Assembly (NCBI GenBank): GCA_027364815.1
Contig: DAHXOQ010000007.1
Coordinates: forward strand, 8,177-31,694
DNA: 23,518 nt
Direction: 5' to 3'
Source of the DNA: Acidobacteriaceae bacterium
Lineage (GTDB): Bacteria > Acidobacteriota > Terriglobia > Terriglobales > Acidobacteriaceae
Shown here: one piece after another, positions 8,324-15,774 of the stretch
Numbering within the stretch: the stretch's first letter is position 1
Layout of the letters: each line of letters starts with the position of its first letter
Program-made: the position numbers and the translations under genes
The notes under the pieces: model-generated
Told to the model about the DNA's origin: nothing
Database searches by the model: none
What the model saw: only the letters and a program-made list of their open reading frames with translations

Positions 8324-9742
8324 ATGGACATTGGAATCGCTTTAATCGTAGACATCTGTTTGCTCATAGGCTCCCTATGGATCATCCTGCTGGTGTCAGA
8401 ACGCAGCATTTTCAATCCAAGCCTCTGGTGGGTCGCGCTTCACGCCTACTGCGTTACCTTCCGCCTGATCACACTGAATTTTGGTGTAAGCTCAATGCCG
8501 ATCATAGGCATTCAGTCCGATATGGAATTGGTGAAAGCCGCAGTCGCATCAGATATCAGCCTGCTGGCCGTTGTAAGTGCAAACCTCTTTGTCGCATATA
8601 AGAATACTCATAAGATCGCCTATAACTCTAGCCTGACTCATTGGAGCCAATTGAACCCCCGCGCGGGTGATTTAATATCCATATTCTGCCTTACTATTGG
8701 AACCTATGCACTGATTGCGTATAACTCCCTTTCTATGGCTGCCCAAGCCAGAGGCGCCAATATTGCGGCTATGGACATTGGTAGCTTCGACAAATCATCC
8801 TATCCGGGCATGATTGGTGGCTTTGCGATTCAAGGCGCGCTTATCCAATGCGCAATTCATGGATTTACCCGTTGGAGGTTTGTTCTGTTGATGCTGATGC
8901 TGGCAATTATATCCATCAATCCAGCTCGGACGGGCTTTGTTTCCGCGGCGATTTTGGCCTTCATGATCTACCAAACCAGGCGTAAGCAACACTCCCATCC
9001 CTTTAAGTGGGCTCTTGGCGTTGTTCTGCTCGCATTACTGTGGTTTGTGTACAAGCCGATTTCGCATGGCATCATTGCGGGAGATAATGTGGAAACTATC
9101 TGGGCCCAGACGCAGAATTACATCCAGGATTCCATGGGCAGCGGGGCTACATTAGATACACAATTCCTGGATATGCAGGCCACGTATATGGCTGCTGCCG
9201 ATGAATCAGGCGTGCGCCTTTATGGCGCAAATCTTTTAGTGCTGTTGTACCTGCCTGTTCCACGCTTTCTCTGGCCTGATAAGCCCACTACGAATGAGTC
9301 TGGGTTGAAGCTTACATCTCATGCGCGGCCAATTACTGAGGTCGGAATGACTCCCAATATGTCGGGGGAAGCTTATGTTGAATTCGGCTGGATAGGATGC
9401 GCCATTATTCCATTTTTGTTTATGTATGGCATGCAGACAGCATATCTGCGCGTAAACAGTCTTGGAATTACTTCAGCAGCGCGATGGATATACATGATTT
9501 TCCTGGTGTCGCTGATTCAAGTATTCCGAGACGGTCTGATAGCGCTCTTCCTGTACCCGTTTGTCGCACATCTGGCGATGTTTGGCTGGGTGGCGATTAG
9601 TAAGCTGTTGCCGGTTAACCGTGCCCGCGTCAGGCATCTCACGCCACTCTACATGCCACCAAAATCAAAGGTGGATGCCTTAAAACCCAATTTCAACAGA
9701 GCTTGGACTTATATCCGTTCGAATGGAATCGACCCAAAGTGA
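8324..9742 (+). CDS. Wzy-like O-antigen/oligosaccharide repeat-unit polymerase
   Basis: This 472-residue protein is strongly hydrophobic, with roughly ten to twelve membrane segments and one larger hydrophilic loop between about residues 245 and 345. The loop ends in PNMSGEAYVEFGWIG, which matches the 'GE...FG..G' motif typical of polymerases of this class. It should join lipid-linked repeat units at the periplasmic face of the inner membrane. It lies next to glycosyltransferase genes and follows the flippase gene, as expected for a Wzx/Wzy-dependent pathway. ATG 8324 is preceded by AGGA at 8314-8317, which overlaps the stop of the upstream gene. Wzy proteins diverge strongly in sequence, so the call rests on topology, motif and context. 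An O-antigen ligase-like role is the main alternative. Confidence 0.82.
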   Translation: MDIGIALIVDICLLIGSLWIILLVSERSIFNPSLWWVALHAYCVTFRLITLNFGVSSMPIIGIQSDMELVKAAVASDISLLAVVSANLFVAYKNTHKIAYNSSLTHWSQLNPRAGDLISIFCLTIGTYALIAYNSLSMAAQARGANIAAMDIGSFDKSSYPGMIGGFAIQGALIQCAIHGFTRWRFVLLMLMLAIISINPARTGFVSAAILAFMIYQTRRKQHSHPFKWALGVVLLALLWFVYKPISHGIIAGDNVETIWAQTQNYIQDSMGSGATLDTQFLDMQATYMAAADESGVRLYGANLLVLLYLPVPRFLWPDKPTTNESGLKLTSHARPITEVGMTPNMSGEAYVEFGWIGCAIIPFLFMYGMQTAYLRVNSLGITSAARWIYMIFLVSLIQVFRDGLIALFLYPFVAHLAMFGWVAISKLLPVNRARVRHLTPLYMPPKSKVDALKPNFNRAWTYIRSNGIDPK

Positions 9743-9778
9743 AGCGCTGCTTTCCATATCATTGTGAGGCTGTGATCT

Positions 9779-10891
9779 ATGAACTTTACATTTTGGGTTA
9801 AAATGTTAGGGCCGCATCTCGCCGCATTGGTGCGTGCAATCGCGTCTATGTCCGGCCAAACCGTGACGGTAGTGGCAGAAAGTGATTTTTCGATAAAACT
9901 TAAGGCAAAGGGATTAAGTGAACCAGACTGCTCGCCGGCCCGCGTGCTGATCGGCCCAACCGATACTGAAATCAATCGGATTATTGAAGCCGGCAACAAC
10001 CCATTTTCGGTCCACTTCATCAATGGGTTGCCTGGAATCACGCTAAACCGCCGGGTTCTACGCCGCTTGAGCAAGAGCAGGGGATTGGTTGGACTCCTCT
10101 CGGAAGGCTCGGACAACCAAGGCATCAAAGGGTTGACTCGTTGGGCCAGATATTGCATCGACCGGTATACCCTGGGAAGAAATCTTGATTTTACTCTTGC
10201 CATGGGGCAATTAGGTGTACGCTGGTTTCAATCCGTCGGATATGATTCTTCGAGGATTTTCCCGTTTGCATATGTGGCGGAGAGTCCAGTTATAGCATCA
10301 GAGCATGGTATCGAAAACAAAATGGATGACAGCTTCCGCATTCTATATTTAGGACAGATTATAGATAGAAAAGATGGGGTAACCGCGATTCGTGCATTAT
10401 CAAAGCTCACAGCTACTAACTGGCGGCTTGATGTTGTTGGCGACGGTCCTGATTTGCCGCGTTGGAAAAAGACGGCAGCTGAGTTTGGTCTTGCAGAACT
10501 CGTTCAATTCCGCCCCGCGATTGCCAATAGAGAGATTGGAAATTTGTTCAGACATGCAGATCTGCTTCTGTTGCCGAGCAAATGGGACGGTTGGGGTGCT
10601 GTGGTCAATGAGGCGTTGATGTACGGCATTCCGGTGGTTTGCAGTGACAGGTGTGGTGCCGCAGACTTGTTGCGCGAACCATGGCGAGGCTCCGTCTTCA
10701 AAGCAGGTTCTGTGGAGAGCCTGCAGTGCGTCTTGCAGGATTGGATCAAACGCGGTAGTAATCATGAGTCAAGCTCCCGCATCAGCCAGTGGTCATCTGC
10801 AATCGAGGCGCCGAAAGTTGCGCATTACCTCATCGAGATTGTCGAGTACATTCGAAATGGTGGTCAGAGACCATCCCCTCCCTGGTACTGA
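9779..10891 (+). CDS. GT4-type glycosyltransferase (GT-B fold)
   Basis: This 370-residue enzyme has the C-terminal GT4 domain intact: LGQIIDRKDG (191-200), the VVGDGPDLPRWK phosphate/donor loop (219-230) and KWDGWGAVVNEALMYGIPVV (268-287). In the usual EX7E motif the first acidic residue is Asp270 rather than Glu and the second is Glu278. The N-terminal acceptor domain is short and less typical. It starts at ATG 9779, 36 bases after the polymerase gene, with TGAGG at 9765-9769. It probably adds one sugar of the repeat unit. The Asp-for-Glu change is conservative and I expect the enzyme to be active. Confidence 0.87.
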   Translation: MNFTFWVKMLGPHLAALVRAIASMSGQTVTVVAESDFSIKLKAKGLSEPDCSPARVLIGPTDTEINRIIEAGNNPFSVHFINGLPGITLNRRVLRRLSKSRGLVGLLSEGSDNQGIKGLTRWARYCIDRYTLGRNLDFTLAMGQLGVRWFQSVGYDSSRIFPFAYVAESPVIASEHGIENKMDDSFRILYLGQIIDRKDGVTAIRALSKLTATNWRLDVVGDGPDLPRWKKTAAEFGLAELVQFRPAIANREIGNLFRHADLLLLPSKWDGWGAVVNEALMYGIPVVCSDRCGAADLLREPWRGSVFKAGSVESLQCVLQDWIKRGSNHESSSRISQWSSAIEAPKVAHYLIEIVEYIRNGGQRPSPPWY

Positions 10892-11120
10892 ATGGCAACT
10901 CTGAAAATAGCGAAATGTCGATTTGCGAACAGGCCGCAGGAAGTAACAATGCAGGTCAGCTGTTACTGCTCCTCAGCCGCAATTGCCAGAGGCTCTTGGA
11001 CCGGCATATCTGAGCATATGCAAGAATTGGTTTTGAAACGAATGGCGCATAAATACCATGTTAGTCATTTGACACCATAACATTCTGCGCAGCAATTGAT
11101 TGAAAGGAACCGGTAGCACA

Positions 11121-11996
11121 ATGTGGATTTCTGTCGTCATTCCATCACTGGGTCGGCGCAACGTACTACACGAAACTGTATTGAGCCTGGATCGTCAGTC
11201 AAGAAAAGCAGACGAAATCTTGCTCTCCGTAGTCGATCCTGAGCAGGACGTGCTTCCTGAAACTCTCGAAATAGAGGGAGTGCGTTTAGTCAGTGGCAGA
11301 AAGGGTTTAACCTGCCAGCGTAATACAGCCATTAATAGTGTTCATCCTGAGTGTGAATTGATCTGCTTTTTTGATGATGACGTAGAGCTTCAACCAAATT
11401 ACCTTGGCAACTGCTGCCAATTCATGTCTGAGCACCCTGAGGTCGTGGGAATGTCCGGAGAGTTTATAGCGAATGGTGCAGCTACAGGCGAGATAAGCCG
11501 CCGCGAAGCTTTAAGAATGGTGCAGTCGTGTGCTGAGCCGGTTGGAGAAGTACGGTCACGCGTGGGTCTATATGGATGTAATATGTCTGTTCGAAGAAGT
11601 ATTGCCCAAACGTTGCAGTTTGATGAGCGACTCCGGAACTACTCTCTCTATGAGGATTTGGACTTTGGCCTTCGTTGCGCTGAGCGTGGACCCGTTGTGA
11701 CTGCGTTGCGCTGTCAACTAGTGCACCTTCATACTCAAGTGTCGAGGGTCTCTACAAAGCCGTTTGGTTATGCTTGCATTATGAATCCATTCTATCTTTG
11801 GCGAAAAGGGACCCTGTCAATATGGAGATTTGTTTATATGACAATCATAAGTCTAGTCGCGAATGCTGTTGGGATCATTGTCGTTCGCCATGGCATAATG
11901 CGCAAGATGCGGTGCGAGATGCTTATAGGCAGCATGCTCGGATTCCGGGACATATGCATATACGGAGCGGTTCCGGAGCGAATGGAGAGCATCTAA
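11121..11996 (+). CDS. GT2-family glycosyltransferase (GT-A fold)
   Basis: This 291-residue enzyme starts with the typical GT-A strand WISVVIPSLGR. It carries a metal/nucleotide-binding acidic triplet, FFDDDVEL (residues 83-90, Asp85-Asp87), and a catalytic acidic pair in YEDLDFG (177-183). A hydrophobic segment at about 239-260 near the C-terminus may anchor it to the membrane. I prefer ATG 11121 to the in-frame TTG at 11100, because translation from ATG begins right at the conserved first strand and AAAGGA at 11103-11108 lies upstream. About 230 non-coding bases precede it and 161 follow. It probably adds a sugar to the repeat unit; the substrate is unknown. Confidence 0.88.
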   Translation: MWISVVIPSLGRRNVLHETVLSLDRQSRKADEILLSVVDPEQDVLPETLEIEGVRLVSGRKGLTCQRNTAINSVHPECELICFFDDDVELQPNYLGNCCQFMSEHPEVVGMSGEFIANGAATGEISRREALRMVQSCAEPVGEVRSRVGLYGCNMSVRRSIAQTLQFDERLRNYSLYEDLDFGLRCAERGPVVTALRCQLVHLHTQVSRVSTKPFGYACIMNPFYLWRKGTLSIWRFVYMTIISLVANAVGIIVVRHGIMRKMRCEMLIGSMLGFRDICIYGAVPERMESI

Positions 11997-12157
11997 AAGA
12001 GCAATATGCGAGTTCTAACGCCAGATATTTGCTTGTCGGTTCGCTGCTGAAATGTCGATGCACTTTGTAGCTAGGCTCCTAAAGGGTCGCACTCAATTTC
12101 AAAATGTAATATCTCTGGATTGAACACGGCATTTATCAATCCGGAGAGGGGATTTCA

Positions 12158-13153
12158 ATGAATAAGCGACAGGTTGGAGATGGAATAAATAGCACGGCTT
12201 CTGATCAGGGAATCATGGAGTCGCTCAAGAAAAAACTCAATGAGATTCTCGGATATTTCGACACAACAAAGCGCATCGTATATTTCGACTATCCTTTGTA
12301 TTTGAATGTGGGTGATCTGCTTATCCAACTTGGGACGGAGAAATTCTTTGCCTTAAACCATATTCATGTGTGGAAGCGGTATTCCATTTATGATATGCCG
12401 GCTTCCATCCGTGGTATGGACGACAATGTTGTCATCGTCTGCCAAGGCGGCGGAAATTTCGGCGATCTGTATCCTGTTATCCAGAATTCGAGAGAAAGAG
12501 TCTTACAGCTTTATCCGAATAATCCGATTGTGGTTCTGCCACAAACAGTCCATTATGAATCTCTTGATCGTCTCAGCAAGTCACTAGAAAGATTCCGTAA
12601 ACACCGCAATTGCCACATATTCGCGCGCGATGCACGTTCATTGGAAATTCTGCAACAGGCAAGCATTCATCGATCATCTGCAATGCCTGACATGGCGCAT
12701 TGTTTGTGGGGAAGTCTGCTCGCGGATGAGCCACCCCTCTATGAGGCTCAAGCCATGCGATTTGTGCGGCGCGACATCGAAAGTAAGCTCTTCCCGGTCT
12801 CGGGGGACGATGAGTCGGTGGAACATATCTGCGACTGGCCCGATATTATTTCAAGCTCGACATTTCAGTGCTGGCGAATGGCGTACTATGCCATTCGAAT
12901 ACAAGCTCGCCTGGGGCTTCACACACAAAAATTCTGGCAATGGCGCCCAGTCCAGGACATGGCGATTCGTGACGGGGTCAGGTACTTTTCCAAATACCAC
13001 AAAATTTATACCAATCGACTGCACGCCATGCTCCTCGGTTTGTTGCTCAAACGCGAAGTATGTGCATTCGACAATTCCTATGGAAAACTTTCATCTTATA
13101 AAAATTCATGGTTGCGTGGAATGGAAAGCCTGACCTGGAATCCGAAAATGTGA
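12158..13153 (+). CDS. Polysaccharide pyruvyl transferase family protein
   Basis: This 331-residue protein matches the ExoV/CsaB-type pyruvyl transferase family: YLNVGDLLIQLG (48-59), VCQGGGNFGDLY (94-105), VVLPQTVHYES at about 125-135, FARDARSLEIL, and near the C-terminus NRLHAMLLG with a conserved histidine. The family moves pyruvate from phosphoenolpyruvate onto a sugar as a ketal, giving an acidic polymer. GGAGAGGGG at 12142-12150 is a very strong ribosome site seven bases before ATG 12158. The length is normal. It stands between the GT2 gene and the non-coding stretch before the next glycosyltransferase. The family call is firm; the acceptor sugar is not known. Confidence 0.9.
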   Translation: MNKRQVGDGINSTASDQGIMESLKKKLNEILGYFDTTKRIVYFDYPLYLNVGDLLIQLGTEKFFALNHIHVWKRYSIYDMPASIRGMDDNVVIVCQGGGNFGDLYPVIQNSRERVLQLYPNNPIVVLPQTVHYESLDRLSKSLERFRKHRNCHIFARDARSLEILQQASIHRSSAMPDMAHCLWGSLLADEPPLYEAQAMRFVRRDIESKLFPVSGDDESVEHICDWPDIISSSTFQCWRMAYYAIRIQARLGLHTQKFWQWRPVQDMAIRDGVRYFSKYHKIYTNRLHAMLLGLLLKREVCAFDNSYGKLSSYKNSWLRGMESLTWNPKM

Positions 13154-13348
13154 GGATGGTTCCTGCAATCGGGAGAGATTTGTTTGTGCGCCTGCGCAAC
13201 TGCTGTGCAATGTTATGCGGCGCACACAGCATTCTAAGGGAAGCACGGTCGGCGCGGCGGTGCGCTTGATTGGGAGCAAGAGAAAACGGTGGAATTGGTT
13301 TGGAAAATAATGCTGGTGTGAATGTTGTCACTGAAGAGGTTGAGAGAG
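13154..13348 (+). other. Non-coding or decayed stretch upstream of a small ORF
   Basis: About 195 bases without a convincing gene. It holds an 8-bp inverted repeat (13185-13192 with 13219-13226). It also holds a 31-codon ORF at 13215-13310 whose residues Val-Arg-Leu-Ile-Gly are encoded by a 16-base sequence (13258-13273) identical to 14308-14323 in the glycosyltransferase gene downstream, in the same phase. This suggests, weakly, remains of an older glycosyltransferase gene. I see no promoter with two good boxes. Confidence 0.35.
13185..13226 (+). repeat. Inverted repeat, 8-bp arms, 26-base loop
   Basis: TGTGCGCC at 13185-13192 pairs perfectly with GGCGCACA at 13219-13226. No T-tract follows, so it is not a typical intrinsic terminator. 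It lies 32 bases after the pyruvyl transferase stop and could be an attenuating or stabilising hairpin between operon segments. Confidence 0.45.
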
Positions 13349-13480
13349 ATGGAAGAAGCGGCGGTAAAGATTGAGGCTGAATATGCTCCGGAAGCCTGTG
13401 CCAAGCGGATTCTGGAAAATCTTCAGGAATTGCTTAACTGGCGCCGCGCTTTAAGAGGTTTGGTAAACGGTCATGCCTGA
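13322..13480 (+). CDS. Small hypothetical ORF (52 aa, or 43 aa from ATG 13349) coupled to the next gene
   Basis: The frame runs from ATG 13322 (or ATG 13349) to TGA 13478-13480 and overlaps the start of the glycosyltransferase gene at 13473 by eight bases (ATGCCTGA). The product is a charged, probably helical peptide: EEAAVKIEAEYAPEACAKRI, followed by a Leu/Glu/Arg-rich tail. It has no signal peptide or known motif. The region around 13331-13348 is purine-rich (AAGAGG, GAGAG) and could serve as ribosome site for ATG 13349. It may be a genuine leader-like small gene, or the C-terminal tail of a decayed upstream gene. I do not recognise it. Confidence 0.35.
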   Translation: MLSLKRLREMEEAAVKIEAEYAPEACAKRILENLQELLNWRRALRGLVNGHA

Positions 13481-14693
13481 AAACGCGGTTGGAAACAGGC
13501 TTTCGCTTGACGGCGCGACTGTGATTGAGCTGGTTTCGTCGATAGCGCCTGAATCTTTCGGACTGGGTTACGCTGCATTGAATCTGGCTGCTGCGCTCGA
13601 ACGCGCTGGAGTTAACGTCTATTTAGCGTCCGTGGATGAAGCTAAAGTTGCCTATGAGGCTTGCGAGGAGGCCGGATTCCCTCGAGAGCGGTTCATTTGT
13701 GGTTCACTCATCGGCCCTTCACGCCTGCGTCTAACGCCCTTCCTGGTTAGTCGATTATCGCGCATCCCAAATCACGGCAGAAGAATTGTGCATACTCATG
13801 GGTTGTGGACCTATGTGTCCTATCTTGCTGCGGCACTCAGAAAACACTTTCAGTGCCCACTCGTGGTAAGCCCTCATGGTTCGCTCGAGCCTTATGCACT
13901 TTCGCTCTCACCACATAAAAAAGCCATTGCTTCGCTCCTCTATGAACGCCGGAACCTTTTGACGGCATCCTGCCTGTGGGCGCTGAGTGAGCAGGAAAAA
14001 GCCTCGATTCTTGCCTACGGATTTGCTGGGAGAGTTGCTGTCATACCGAATGGAGTGAACCGCTCTGTGCTTTGCAGCGCTGCCGAAGTTGTCGAATTTC
14101 GAACGAAGTACAATGTCGCCCCGGCCTCACGCCTGTTGTTATTCCTTGCGCGCATTGCACCCAAAAAGAATCTGCCCTTGCTGCTGAAGGCATTTGCGAA
14201 GAATCTGAAGCTCCAGCCAGAATGGGTTTTACTGATCGCCGGCAGCGACGAGCGCGGCCATATCCATGAAGTGCGGGCTCTTATACACGAGTTAGGAATA
14301 GAGAATTCGGTGCGCTTGATTGGACAAGTTGCCGGCAGGGAAAAGGCTTGCGCCTTCACTGCAGCCTCGGTGTTTGTGTTGCCCTCACACAGCGAAGGTC
14401 TGCCGATTGCAGTACTGGAGGCGATGGAGTACGCCAAGCCTCTCCTGCTCACTGATGGCTGGACGCTGCCGGTAACCACCCCCACACGATTTGGGTGGAG
14501 AGTCTCTGGTGAAGAATGCTCCTTTGAGAATGCTCTATTCGAAGTTATGAATACTTCTGATGACTGTTTAAAAGAGATGGGACTCAATGCAAGGTCCGTC
14601 GTCCGGGAACACTTCGGATGGGATGGGGTTGCCATGCAGGCATCTTCGCTCTATGCATCCCTCCTTGAGGGTAGTCGTGCAAGCAATGGTTGA
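13473..14693 (+). CDS. GT4-type glycosyltransferase (GT-B fold)
   Basis: This 406-residue enzyme has a classic GT4 layout. The N-terminal half has a GLGYAALNLAAAL glycine-rich loop (30-42), HTHGLW (107-112) and SPHGSLEPYAL (133-143). The C-terminal half has VIPNGVN (190-196), LARIAPKKN (225-233), RLIGQV (281-286) and SEGLPIAVLEAMEYAKPL (307-324) with Glu308 and Glu316 of EX7E. The ribosome site AAGAGG (13453-13458) is rather far from ATG 13473. The 8-base overlap with the small ORF upstream suggests translational coupling instead. It probably adds one sugar before the L-FucNAc module genes. The substrate is unknown. Confidence 0.9.
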   Translation: MPENAVGNRLSLDGATVIELVSSIAPESFGLGYAALNLAAALERAGVNVYLASVDEAKVAYEACEEAGFPRERFICGSLIGPSRLRLTPFLVSRLSRIPNHGRRIVHTHGLWTYVSYLAAALRKHFQCPLVVSPHGSLEPYALSLSPHKKAIASLLYERRNLLTASCLWALSEQEKASILAYGFAGRVAVIPNGVNRSVLCSAAEVVEFRTKYNVAPASRLLLFLARIAPKKNLPLLLKAFAKNLKLQPEWVLLIAGSDERGHIHEVRALIHELGIENSVRLIGQVAGREKACAFTAASVFVLPSHSEGLPIAVLEAMEYAKPLLLTDGWTLPVTTPTRFGWRVSGEECSFENALFEVMNTSDDCLKEMGLNARSVVREHFGWDGVAMQASSLYASLLEGSRASNG

Positions 14694-14736
14694 ATCCTTT
14701 CACCGATTTGTGGGATGTGGAATCAAGGGAGAAACA

Positions 14737-15774
14737 ATGACAAGCGACATCTTTAAAGAAAAAACCCTGCTGATTACAGGCGGAACAGGAACCTTTGGAA
14801 ATGCTGTCGTCGATATGGCTTCCAAAGCCGGATTCGGCGAGATTCGAATTTTTAGCCGCGACGAAAAGAAGCAGGACGATATGCGCGGGCGTCTGAAGAA
14901 CGCAGCAATTAAGTTCTACCTGGGAAATGTGCGCGACTACGATAGCGTTCATCAGGCGATGCGCGGTGTCGACTTCGTCTTTCATGCCGCCGCGCTCAAG
15001 CAGGTTCCCTCGTGTGAATTCTTTCCGATTGAAGCGGTACAAACAAATACGATGGGCGCCGAGAATGTGATGAAAGCCGCGCTCTCTGCTAATGTCGGCA
15101 AGGTGATCGTGCTCAGCACGGACAAGGCCGTCTATCCTGTGAACGCGATGGGGATGTCCAAAGCCTTAATGGAAAAGTGCATGGTTGCCAAGGCCAGAAT
15201 GTTCGGGGGCACTTCCACTGTCTTCTGCGGCACACGGTATGGAAACGTGATGGCTTCCAGAGGCTCTGTGATTCCCCTCTTTCTCAATCAGATTCAAGCA
15301 GGGGAGCCGCTGACTGTCACCGATCCGAATATGACCCGCTTCATGATGACCATCGATGGCGCTGTGGACCTGGTGCTTTATGCCTTCACCCATGGTGCGC
15401 CAGGAGATATTTTCGTGCAGAAAGCGCCCTCGGCGACCATCGGAACTTTGGCCACGGCCCTGCTCAAGCTTCTCAATGCGGACAATAAGATTCGCGTCAT
15501 CGGAACGAGGCACGGCGAGAAGCTCTATGAGACGCTCTTGAATCGCGAAGAAATGGCCCATGCCGAGGACCGCGGTGATTACTACAGGGTACCTGCCGAC
15601 GTTCGGGATCTGAACTACTCCAGCTTTTTCAGTAGTGGGAAAGCTGAGGTTTCTGAGGCCATGGACTACAATTCTCACAACGCGGAGTTGCTAGGATTGG
15701 ACGGAATGATGAGCCTGCTGCTGAAATTAAAGTGCGTGCAGGAGGCCATGAAAGGCAACGCGGTGCTGGCTTGA
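14737..15774 (+). CDS. capE: CapE/WbjB/FnlA-type UDP-GlcNAc 4,6-dehydratase / 5-epimerase
   Basis: This is the first enzyme of UDP-L-FucNAc synthesis: it converts UDP-GlcNAc to a 4-keto-6-deoxy sugar and inverts C5. The 345-residue protein has the Rossmann motif TGGTGTFG (14-21), HAAALKQVPS, STDKAVYP (127-134; Asp129, Lys130) and AMGMSK (137-142). The SDR Tyr-x3-Lys is therefore Met138-x3-Lys142, a feature I recall for the CapE subfamily and unlike FlaA1, which keeps Tyr. RYGNVMASRGSVIP and GTRHGEKLYETLL follow. Length is close to S. aureus CapE (about 342). ATG 14737 is chosen for its AAGGGA at 14725-14730 and the domain boundary; the longer frame from 14587 would overlap the upstream glycosyltransferase gene. 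Its stop overlaps the next start by one base (TGATG). Confidence 0.93.
   Translation: MTSDIFKEKTLLITGGTGTFGNAVVDMASKAGFGEIRIFSRDEKKQDDMRGRLKNAAIKFYLGNVRDYDSVHQAMRGVDFVFHAAALKQVPSCEFFPIEAVQTNTMGAENVMKAALSANVGKVIVLSTDKAVYPVNAMGMSKALMEKCMVAKARMFGGTSTVFCGTRYGNVMASRGSVIPLFLNQIQAGEPLTVTDPNMTRFMMTIDGAVDLVLYAFTHGAPGDIFVQKAPSATIGTLATALLKLLNADNKIRVIGTRHGEKLYETLLNREEMAHAEDRGDYYRVPADVRDLNYSSFFSSGKAEVSEAMDYNSHNAELLGLDGMMSLLLKLKCVQEAMKGNAVLA

Noticed and set aside
11069..11102. TTGACA upstream of the GT2 gene as an internal promoter
   Set aside because: The -35 box is perfect, but the sequence at the expected -10 position (around 11092-11099) matches TATAAT poorly.
14587..14736. Longer start for the CapE gene at ATG 14587
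   Set aside because: It lies within the upstream glycosyltransferase gene and adds about 50 residues with no family match. ATG 14737 has a good ribosome site directly before the Rossmann fold.
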